Shown here: one piece after another, positions 53,859 through 61,524 of the stretch
Position numbering within the stretch: the first letter of the stretch is position 1
Layout of the letters: every line of letters starts with the position of its first letter
Assembly: GCA_020199905.1 (NCBI GenBank)
Contig: JAIVJS010000026.1
Span: 1 to 64,000 of the forward strand
DNA from: Acidobacteriota bacterium
GTDB lineage: Bacteria > Acidobacteriota > Thermoanaerobaculia > UBA5066 > Gp7-AA6
DNA: 64,000 nt
Direction: 5' to 3'
Translations under genes and position numbers: made by a program
The notes under the pieces: generated by a model
What the model was told of the DNA's origin: nothing
The model's input: only the letters and a program-made list of their open reading frames with translations
Database searches by the model: none

Positions 53859-55550
53859 ATGAACAACTTCGGCCCGCCTCGTCGGGTGCGCGCCCGCCCC
53901 GATCTCCCTCAGACTCCGACGTCTCTTCCGGTCCCGTCGCCGCGGGGGAGGAAGCTGCGGGTCGGCATCGTCGACATCGTCGAGCGGAGCCCCACGCGAG
54001 CCCTCTACGCGCGCGTCATGAACCCCAACCTCGCCAGCGTGATGCCCCAGGTGATCGGGGCGTGGTGTCGCGAGGATGGCCACGACGTGCGGTTCGTCTG
54101 TTACACGGGTTTCGAGGACCTGCTCAGAGAGCTGCCGACCGGCGCGGACATCGTGTTCCTCGGCGCCTTCACGGAAGCCGCGCACACTGCGTACGCCCTT
54201 TCCGCCCTCTTCCGGAAGCATGGCGCGGTCACGGTGCTCGGGGGTCCTCACGCGCGCTGCTACCCTGAAGATGCGCAGAAGTATTTCGACTACGTCCTCG
54301 GGTTCACCAACCGGGAGATCCTCCGCGACGTCCTGAAGGATTGCTCGCCCCACCGGCCGGCGGGACTGCACCTCGCGGCGGCCGCACAGCCGCTGGCGCT
54401 GCCCGGCGTTCAGGAACGCTGGCCCTTCATCGAGCCGACGCTGGCGAAGGCCCCTCTTATCAAGATGGTTCCGATGCTCGGAAGCCTGGGTTGTCCGTAC
54501 ACGTGCCGCTTCTGTATCGACTCCGAGGTGCCGTACCAGCCGCTCGAATTCGGCGTCCTCCGGGAGGACCTCCGCTTTCTCCGCACGAAATTCGAGCGGC
54601 CGCTCGTGGGCTGGCACGACCCGAATTTCGGCGTGCAGTTCGACCGCTATCTCGGGATGATCGAGGAGGCGGTGCCTCCGGGCAGCGTCGATTTCATCGC
54701 CGAGAGCAGCCTGTCACTCCTGTCCGAACCGCACCTGAAGCGCCTCGCGCGCAACGGCTTTCGGGCCCTGCTTCCGGGAGTCGAGTCCTGGTACGACCTC
54801 GGGAACAAGTCGAAGACGGGAGCGAACCAGGGAATGGAGAAAGTCCGCCAGGTGTCTGAGCACGTCAACCTGATCCTGCGGCACATCCCGTACGTCCAGG
54901 CGAACTTCGTGCTCGGGCTCGATTCGGACGAAGGCCCCGAGCCTTTTGAGCTCACGAAGCGGTTCGTCGACATGACTCCCGGCGCCTTCCCCGGATTCTC
55001 CCTCCTGACGGCGTTCGGGAGAGCGGCGCCGGTGAACCTCGAGTACCAGCGCGACGGGCGCGTGCTGCCGTTTCCTTTTCATTTCCTGAACAACAACCAG
55101 TCGATGAACGTGCGGCCCAACCATTACCTCTGGCCGGAGTTCTACGACCGCGTAATCGACTTGACGCGATACGCCTTCTCGAAGCGGGCCATCTGGAATC
55201 GCTTCCGCGGCACGTCGGGCGCCATCCCGCGCCTGATGAACGTCGTGCGGGCGGTGTCGACGGAGGGGTCCGGCCGGATCCGGTACCACACCGAGATCCG
55301 CCGCCGCCTCGAAGACGACCGCGAGTTCCGGCCTTTCTTCCAGCAGCGCGCGACAAAGCTGCCCGCCTTCTATTCCCGCATGGTGCGGCGGGATCTCGGG
55401 CCTTTGTGGCCGTGGCTTCCCGACGGCGCTCTCGAGCACGACCCGACGGCGTACTGGAAGTCGGTGTCGTCAGCCCGGGAGCCGGCGCGGGCGGCGCGCG
55501 TCCGACCACCCGCCGCCCCGCTGACGCCGCGACCCGCTCCCTCCGCCTGA
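53859..55550 (+). CDS. B12-binding-domain radical SAM protein
   Basis: This 563-residue protein has an N-terminal Rossmann-like region resembling a cobalamin-binding domain (about 35-150, with IVFLGAFTEAAHTAYALSA and VLGGPHARCYPED) and a radical SAM core whose iron-sulfur ligands are C212, C216 and C219 in GCPYTCRFC. The motif HDPNFGVQFDRYLGMIEE follows. Members methylate or rearrange unreactive carbons, or thiomethylate; the substrate is not clear. The ATG at 53859 was chosen; a GTG at 53838 is possible. No precursor peptide gene is seen beside it. Confidence 0.85.
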   Translation: MNNFGPPRRVRARPDLPQTPTSLPVPSPRGRKLRVGIVDIVERSPTRALYARVMNPNLASVMPQVIGAWCREDGHDVRFVCYTGFEDLLRELPTGADIVFLGAFTEAAHTAYALSALFRKHGAVTVLGGPHARCYPEDAQKYFDYVLGFTNREILRDVLKDCSPHRPAGLHLAAAAQPLALPGVQERWPFIEPTLAKAPLIKMVPMLGSLGCPYTCRFCIDSEVPYQPLEFGVLREDLRFLRTKFERPLVGWHDPNFGVQFDRYLGMIEEAVPPGSVDFIAESSLSLLSEPHLKRLARNGFRALLPGVESWYDLGNKSKTGANQGMEKVRQVSEHVNLILRHIPYVQANFVLGLDSDEGPEPFELTKRFVDMTPGAFPGFSLLTAFGRAAPVNLEYQRDGRVLPFPFHFLNNNQSMNVRPNHYLWPEFYDRVIDLTRYAFSKRAIWNRFRGTSGAIPRLMNVVRAVSTEGSGRIRYHTEIRRRLEDDREFRPFFQQRATKLPAFYSRMVRRDLGPLWPWLPDGALEHDPTAYWKSVSSAREPARAARVRPPAAPLTPRPAPSA

Positions 55551-55807
55551 CGGGGCCGCGACGCGGCGAGGGGCCGGGGCGGGTGGCCTCAACCGCGCGG
55601 GCGGCCTCCGTTGTCCATATCGGAGAAAATGAGCCACTTGCCGTGAGGCGACCTGCGCAGGTCAGCGTGAACTTGCCGACGTCGGGCTTTCCGGCCTCGC
55701 GGGAAAACCCGCCGGAGGATGTACCCGCGGCGACGGTGCTCGGCCGGCAGGGGAGTCCGCGTTCCGGATTTGACTTCGCTCGGAACCGGCGGCTAACCTT
55801 GAACCCG

Positions 55808-56524
55808 ATGTTTCCCAGGATTCTGCTTGGAATTCTTATTGGCGGCGGGCTCGTCACCGCGTCCCTGGCCGAGGGCCCGCGTCCCTCTCCGGCCGAGATG
55901 CCCGTTCTCGAGTTCGCGGCGTTCTCGCCCGATTCCTCATCGAGCCGGTCTTCGCGCCGAGGGGAATCGAATCGGCTCGAGGCGGGGAGCCTCGTGGAAG
56001 TCCGCTGGTCCGGTTTGTCCCCGTCGGCGAATGAGGTCGAGCTCCTGCTCTCCGTGGACGGGGGGCGGACGTATTCCGTCCGGCTCACCGACGAGCTCGA
56101 ATCGGAAGCGGGCTCGTGGGTCTGGAAAGTTCCGCGACTCGACACGAACCTCGCGCGCCTCGCGATCCGGATGGGGGGGGACGGCAGGGAGGTGATCGCC
56201 GCCGCGAGCCGCCCGTTTCAGATCGTTCCCGATCCCTCCGCGGCCCGGATCCGCCTGCGCTGGCATTCGGGAGAGATCTGGGCGGAGGCGGAGGGCGGCG
56301 CCCGCACTGACCGGCCGCTCTCCGACGGAGACCTCTCCGCCTCTCCGGAGAGCATGACCGTTCTGCCGGAAGCCCCCGACGCGGCCGAAATCCCGCGCCG
56401 CATGGCGGGACACCCGATAGCCGTCCGTGAGACTCACCGCGAATTCCTGGTGCCCCGAACGTTTCTGGTCCTCTTTTCGCGTCCTCCCCGCTCTTCTCCT
56501 CTCGCCATTCCCCAGCGGATCTGA
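55808..56524 (+). CDS. Secreted protein of unknown function
   Basis: This 238-residue protein has a signal peptide (MFPRILLGILIGGGLVTASL, then AEG) and a probable beta-sandwich domain at about 60-140, with the pattern LVEVRWSGLSPSANEVELLL, SVDGGRTY and WVWKVPRLDTNLARLAIRM. This resembles Ig-like modules that sit next to sialidase-type proteins, but no family is firmly recognised. The C-terminal part is low complexity. A TAACCT box lies 8 nt before the ATG. Confidence 0.6.
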   Translation: MFPRILLGILIGGGLVTASLAEGPRPSPAEMPVLEFAAFSPDSSSSRSSRRGESNRLEAGSLVEVRWSGLSPSANEVELLLSVDGGRTYSVRLTDELESEAGSWVWKVPRLDTNLARLAIRMGGDGREVIAAASRPFQIVPDPSAARIRLRWHSGEIWAEAEGGARTDRPLSDGDLSASPESMTVLPEAPDAAEIPRRMAGHPIAVRETHREFLVPRTFLVLFSRPPRSSPLAIPQRI

Positions 56525-56656
56525 GAGAGCCGCTGGCGGCGAGCCCGCCGGGATCTCTGTCCCGCGTCCGGACTCGGACGGGAGTGCCCCGTCCCGCGTC
56601 CACCGCGGCCATCCAACCAGATCGGTTTCGCTTCGACGGCGAAGCGGGAGAAGAAC

Positions 56657-57262
56657 ATGACGCATTCATCGGAAGCGCGCTCTCCGCGGGAGAGCGGCGA
56701 CCGCGTACGCTTCGAGAGCCACGGCAAGCTGATCGATACGCTCGGCGAAGTCCTCGCGAGCTCCGCCCGTGAGAGTTTCGAAGTCCGGATGACAGCGCGG
56801 CTCTGGCTCGAGAAGAACGGGGAAGCGGCCGCGCGGGCTCTCGCCTCGGCCTCGACGCGGCCCGAGCGACTCGAGGCCGATTGCGACTGCCGGCAGGAGC
56901 AGCCCCTGGCCGTCTGGGAGAACGACTTTCCGGGCCTTCCGATCCAGACTGGCGCGGGATCGCTGACGCCGCGCGAGATACGGGTTCTCCGCTCGAGCCC
57001 GGGGATCGCCGGCCGGCCGCGGCCACTCGCGAGGATCGCGCCCGAGCTCGGGTTGAGGCGCGAGCGCGTGCGGCAAATCGAGTCGGGAGCCCCGCAGCGA
57101 CTCGGCATCCGGCTTCCGAAGGGCATGCACCGCCGCTCCGGGGGACGGTGGAAGCGCGCGAGGATCGTGTTGCGGAAGCTCGCCTCTCTGCGCTCGCCGT
57201 TCCCGGGAACGACGGACACAATCGGCGTCTCGGGTTCGGATCCGCTCGAGGTGCGGCCTTGA
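56657..57262 (+). CDS. Small protein with a sigma-70 region 4-like domain
   Basis: This 201-residue protein has a segment LTPREIRVLRSSPGIAGRPR then LARIAPELGLRRERVRQIES (about residues 103-142), which matches the pattern of sigma-70 region 4, including the recognition helix ERVRQIE. Regions 2 and 3 are absent; the first 90 residues contain a predicted helical part with no known match, and a CDC motif. GGGAGAAG precedes the ATG. The stop overlaps the TTG of the TonB receptor gene (TTGA). It may be a partial sigma factor, an anti-sigma mimic or a decaying gene. Confidence 0.62.
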   Translation: MTHSSEARSPRESGDRVRFESHGKLIDTLGEVLASSARESFEVRMTARLWLEKNGEAAARALASASTRPERLEADCDCRQEQPLAVWENDFPGLPIQTGAGSLTPREIRVLRSSPGIAGRPRPLARIAPELGLRRERVRQIESGAPQRLGIRLPKGMHRRSGGRWKRARIVLRKLASLRSPFPGTTDTIGVSGSDPLEVRP

Positions 57263-59412
57263 GCTCGCCGAAAGGAAGCCAGCTGCTGCCGCGAATTCTG
57301 GTGGCGCTTCTGGCGCTCGCGCCGACGTCGGCCCCGCTGCTGGGACAGGCGGCGCCTCCGGCGGGTTCTGCGGGTGCGCCGGCGACCCGCGAAGACGTGG
57401 TCGTCTCGGCCACGCGACTCCCGGAAGCCGAGACGGAAATTCCCGGCCAGGCGACGGTGATCACGGGCGAACAGCTCCGAAGGGAAAACGTCAAGACTCT
57501 CGCGGAGGCGCTTCAGGACGTCGTCGGCGTGGACACCGGGCTCGGAAGCGACAACGGCGGACGGCTGCCCAACATAGGGATGCGGGGGTTGAAGGAGTTC
57601 GACGCCTTGCTCGTCATGGTGGACGGAATGCCCGCGGGCGGCGCTTTCAATCCGTCCCTGTCCCAGATCAACATCGAGGACGTCGATCGCATTGAAATCG
57701 TGAAGGGGCCGCAGGGAACTCTCTACGGCGTCTCGGCCTTCGCGGGAATGATCCAGGTGTTCACGCGGCCGGCGGCGCAGGGCAGCGACCTGCGCGCCGG
57801 GGGAGGTTCTTTCTCCGAAGGCCGGCTGCACCTTTCCCGCACGCAGGACCTCGGGATCGCGAAGCTTCGGCTGTTCGGAACCTTCGATCGCGCGAAAGGA
57901 TGGCAGCAACGGACGGACTACCGCGAAGATCGAGGCGGAGTGCGGCTCGACGTCCCCCTTTCGGGCGGAGGGGGGTTTTCCGGAATGGCCGACGTCTTCC
58001 GCACGACGCAGTTCTTTGGATCGCCTTTGCCGGTCGACGCGGGGGAGCCGCTGCCGGGGTTCCGGATCGACCGGAATTACGGGGTGGATGGAGGCCGTCT
58101 CGACCATCGGGTCTACTCCGTGAGAACCCGCGTGGCGAAGCCCCTCTCGAAGTCCCTCTCTTTGGAGAACGTATTCGGCGCAACCCGCGACGACCAGATC
58201 TCGGTCCGTTCGTTCGTGGGCGAGGTTGACGGGAACACCGCCGCGGCCGCGGGCGTCTCGTTGAAGCCTCACGAAACCGTTCTTTACGACGATCTGCACG
58301 TGACGGCCCTCTTCGATGCCGCCGGCCGGCACCGGCTGGTCGGGGGCGCCGCGATCACCTGGGGACGAACGACCGCGTCGGGAACGGGGTTCGACATCGA
58401 CCTCCAGATCGACCCCGTCGTCGTGCCGCGCTTCGCGGACACGCCCACGGGAGACAACCGGTCGTTCGTGGACCGCCGGACGTTCGTTGGCTTCTACGTG
58501 AACGACGAATGGACGCCGGTGCCGTTCCTCACGTTGACGGGAGGCGCGCGCTTCGACTCCGTTTCAGAGCGCCTCGTCGCGCAGAGTCAGGAGGTCGGAG
58601 CCCCGGAAGCGGACGTCACGCGGGATTCACGATCCGATGGGAAGTGGTCGGGGGGTGTGAGCGGCCTCGTGCGGCTCGTCTCCGATCGTCCCGGCGGCGT
58701 CAATTCCGTCCACTTCTACGTGGCGGCCAAGTCGGCGTTCAAGCCGGCGGCGCCCAACCTGACAGAGGCCGAGAACGCCCGCATCCTGGATCCGGAAAGA
58801 ACCCGGAGCGGCGAAGTCGGGCTCAAGACGCGGTGGTTCGACCGCCAGGTGTCCGTGGATCTCGCTCTCTTCCACATGATCTTCGAAAACATCGTGGTCT
58901 CGAATCTCGGCGCGGATGGAACGCCCGTGCTTCTCAACGCCGGATCGGAGAGGTTTCAGGGAGCGGAGATCGAAGTGGGATATCGGCCGGCCCCGCTTCC
59001 CGACCTGTCCTTCTCGGCCGGCTATGCCCACCACGATGCCCGATTCATACGGTTTTCGTTCCTGACGCCGGACGGTGAGCTGCGCGTGGTCGACGGGAAA
59101 CGGCTCGAGCTCGTTCCTCGCGACCTCTGGAACGCGAAGCTCTCCTGGGCGCCACGCACCGGCGCCGGGATCTTCGTGGCCGTTCGCCACCAGGGGCGTC
59201 GGCCGCTCAACCGCCGCAACGGGTTCTTCACGGACGCCTTCTATGAGACCGACGCCGGGGTGAGCTGGGATCTCGACCGGTTTCGGATCTCGGTCGTCGG
59301 CCGGAATCTCGGCGACAGCCGGCACTACACGTCGGAGAGCGAGATCGGCGACAGCCAGTTCTACGTCGCGGCCCCCCGCCGCTTCTTCGCGGAAGTTGCC
59401 CTGCGTTTCTGA
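57259..59412 (+). CDS. TonB-dependent outer-membrane receptor
   Basis: This 717-residue receptor starts with a TTG overlapping the upstream stop. A hydrophobic signal (ILVALLALAPTSAPLLGQA) is followed by a plug domain with REDVVVSATRLPEAETEIPG, VLITGEQL-like VITGEQLRRENVKTLAEAL, and RIEIVKGPQGTLYGVSAFAG. The barrel ends in FFAEVALRF with the terminal Phe. Unlike the first receptor it has no carboxypeptidase-regulatory domain. The neighbouring natural-product genes make a siderophore or vitamin substrate possible, but this is only context. Confidence 0.9.
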   Translation: MSSPKGSQLLPRILVALLALAPTSAPLLGQAAPPAGSAGAPATREDVVVSATRLPEAETEIPGQATVITGEQLRRENVKTLAEALQDVVGVDTGLGSDNGGRLPNIGMRGLKEFDALLVMVDGMPAGGAFNPSLSQINIEDVDRIEIVKGPQGTLYGVSAFAGMIQVFTRPAAQGSDLRAGGGSFSEGRLHLSRTQDLGIAKLRLFGTFDRAKGWQQRTDYREDRGGVRLDVPLSGGGGFSGMADVFRTTQFFGSPLPVDAGEPLPGFRIDRNYGVDGGRLDHRVYSVRTRVAKPLSKSLSLENVFGATRDDQISVRSFVGEVDGNTAAAAGVSLKPHETVLYDDLHVTALFDAAGRHRLVGGAAITWGRTTASGTGFDIDLQIDPVVVPRFADTPTGDNRSFVDRRTFVGFYVNDEWTPVPFLTLTGGARFDSVSERLVAQSQEVGAPEADVTRDSRSDGKWSGGVSGLVRLVSDRPGGVNSVHFYVAAKSAFKPAAPNLTEAENARILDPERTRSGEVGLKTRWFDRQVSVDLALFHMIFENIVVSNLGADGTPVLLNAGSERFQGAEIEVGYRPAPLPDLSFSAGYAHHDARFIRFSFLTPDGELRVVDGKRLELVPRDLWNAKLSWAPRTGAGIFVAVRHQGRRPLNRRNGFFTDAFYETDAGVSWDLDRFRISVVGRNLGDSRHYTSESEIGDSQFYVAAPRRFFAEVALRF

Positions 59413-59618
59413 GGGAAGCGCACCGGCCGGGCGCCCCCGAGGAGAGTCGAGGCGCCTGGCCCCCCGCGGAAGGCCTGATACGGTCCCGCCGGTCAGGAAA
59501 AGAGCGCGGCGACCCCCCGCGTGCCGCCGGTCGGGGGAGGGGAACGGCCGGCCGCCCGGGGCCCGGCGGTGCCCCCGGACCGTCTGCGGCCATACGCGAG
59601 GATTTTTCCAGCCTGAGC

Positions 59619-61478
59619 ATGTGCGGGATCTGCGGCATCGTCAACGTCCGGGGGCCCGGTGAGATCGACGAGGGCGTTCTCGCGCAGATGACGGAGAGGC
59701 TGATTCACCGTGGGCCGGACAACGCGGGATTCTTCGTGGACGACCGCGTCGGTTTCGGTGTTCGGCGGTTGAGCATCATCGACCTCGCGTGCGGAAATCA
59801 GCCGATGTCCAACGAGGATGAGTCGATCCATCTGGTCTGCAACGGCGAGATCTTCAACTATCTGGACCTGCGAGACGATCTCGCAGGCCGCGGTCATCGA
59901 TTTCGCTCCCGGTCGGACGTCGAGGTCCTGGTGCATCTCTACGAAGACGTCGGGTCATCGCTTCTCAACATGCTGAACGGTCAGTTCGCGCTGGCGATCT
60001 TCGATCAACGGAAGCAGACCGTTCTGCTGGCGCGGGATCAGTTCGGCGTCATACCGCTCTTCTTCACGATCGTCGGAGACACGCTGCTGTTCGCGTCGGA
60101 AATCAAGTCCCTCCTCGTTCACCCGCTGGTGGATCGCAGGGTGGATCTGACCGGCCTCGACCAGGTACTCTCCCTTCCCGGTCTCGTCAGCCCGCGGACG
60201 ATGTTCCAGGGAATTAGAAGCCTTCCTCCCGGCCATCTCCTCGAGGTCCGCAATGGCGTGGTCAGGACCGCGGAATACTGGGATGTGCCGTATCCGAAAG
60301 AATCGGAGGCGATCTATCTCCGGTCGGAGAGCGAGGACCTGGCGGAGCTGGAGGAACGGCTGCTCTCCTCCGTCCGGCGCCGCCTTCAGGCCGACGTGCC
60401 CGCGGGAGCGTATCTGAGCGGCGGGCTCGACTCCTCTCTCGTCACGAGCATGATCCGAGCCGTGTCTCCTGAGGAGAAGACCACCTTCTCGGTCGTTTTC
60501 AACGACGCGTACTTCGCGGAGCGGGATTATCAGTCGGTCATGGTGGAGGAGCTGAAGTTCCCTCACCGGGAGATAGACTTCGGCGTCGCCGACGTCGCCG
60601 ACAGCCTCTCGAACGTCATCTGGCACTGCGAGTGTCCTTTGAAGGAAACCTACAACGCGGCGACGCACGCGCTGTCGGCCGCGGCGCAGTCGGAAGGCGT
60701 CCGGGTGGTCCTGACGGGGGAAGGCGCCGACGAGCTCTTCGCGGGGTACACGAGCTATCGGTTCGACGCGTTTCGACGGCAGCAGCAGGACGGCGGCGCC
60801 GGCGCCTCCGAAGAGACCATCCTGCGTGAGACTCTCTGGGGCGATCCCGGTTTTCATTACGAAGCGCATCAGTCCGCCCTCCGCGCCGTCAAGCGATCGC
60901 TCTTTTCGGAGCAGGTTGCCGCCCGCTACGCCGACTTCGACTTCATCCGATTCGGAGTCGTCGACCCCGGCAAGATCGCCGGACTTCATCCCATTCACAA
61001 ACGGTCGTACGTAGACTTGAAGGTCCGGCTCGCCGACCATCTCCTCGGCGACGCCGGAGATCGAATGCTCCTGGCGCACTCCGTCGAGGGGCGCTTTCCG
61101 TTTCTGGATCTCGGAGTGCTGGATTCGGTCGCGAGGATGCCCCCGGACCTGAAGCTTCGCGGATTCCAGGAGAAATACGCCCTGCGCCAGATCGCCTCGC
61201 GGTACCTTCCCCCGGTGATTGCGCAGCGGGAAAAATTTCCCTTCGCCTCGCCCGGAAGCCCTCAGCTTCTGCGGCTGAAAACCGAATGGGTGGAAGACCT
61301 TCTGTCGAATGACACCATCGCCCGGCAGGGCTATTTCAACGCCGCGGAGGTCGGCCGGTTGCGAAAGCAGTACGCGGATCCCGACTTCATGCTCAATATT
61401 CCCTATGAGACGGACTTGCTGCTGATCGTCCTGACGTTCGGGCTCTTTCTCCGGCTTTTCGAGATGCCGAGCCTGTGA
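59619..61478 (+). CDS. asnB: Asparagine synthase (glutamine-hydrolysing)
   Basis: This 619-residue class II amidotransferase has Cys2 as N-terminal nucleophile (MCGICGIV), LIHRGPDNAGFF and NGEIFNYLDLRD in the glutaminase half, and the PP-loop SGGLDSS near residue 267 plus LTGEGADELFAGYTSYRF in the synthetase half. It forms amides from carboxylates, normally Asp to Asn. The multidomain adenylation gene starts 46 nt downstream, so it may instead serve in natural-product amidation. The upstream 206-nt gap is very GC rich with no clear promoter. Confidence 0.94.
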   Translation: MCGICGIVNVRGPGEIDEGVLAQMTERLIHRGPDNAGFFVDDRVGFGVRRLSIIDLACGNQPMSNEDESIHLVCNGEIFNYLDLRDDLAGRGHRFRSRSDVEVLVHLYEDVGSSLLNMLNGQFALAIFDQRKQTVLLARDQFGVIPLFFTIVGDTLLFASEIKSLLVHPLVDRRVDLTGLDQVLSLPGLVSPRTMFQGIRSLPPGHLLEVRNGVVRTAEYWDVPYPKESEAIYLRSESEDLAELEERLLSSVRRRLQADVPAGAYLSGGLDSSLVTSMIRAVSPEEKTTFSVVFNDAYFAERDYQSVMVEELKFPHREIDFGVADVADSLSNVIWHCECPLKETYNAATHALSAAAQSEGVRVVLTGEGADELFAGYTSYRFDAFRRQQQDGGAGASEETILRETLWGDPGFHYEAHQSALRAVKRSLFSEQVAARYADFDFIRFGVVDPGKIAGLHPIHKRSYVDLKVRLADHLLGDAGDRMLLAHSVEGRFPFLDLGVLDSVARMPPDLKLRGFQEKYALRQIASRYLPPVIAQREKFPFASPGSPQLLRLKTEWVEDLLSNDTIARQGYFNAAEVGRLRKQYADPDFMLNIPYETDLLLIVLTFGLFLRLFEMPSL

Positions 61479-61524
61479 GGACCCCGCCGCGGGGCCCCTT
61501 CGGCGCTCCGGAGAGGAATGTGAA

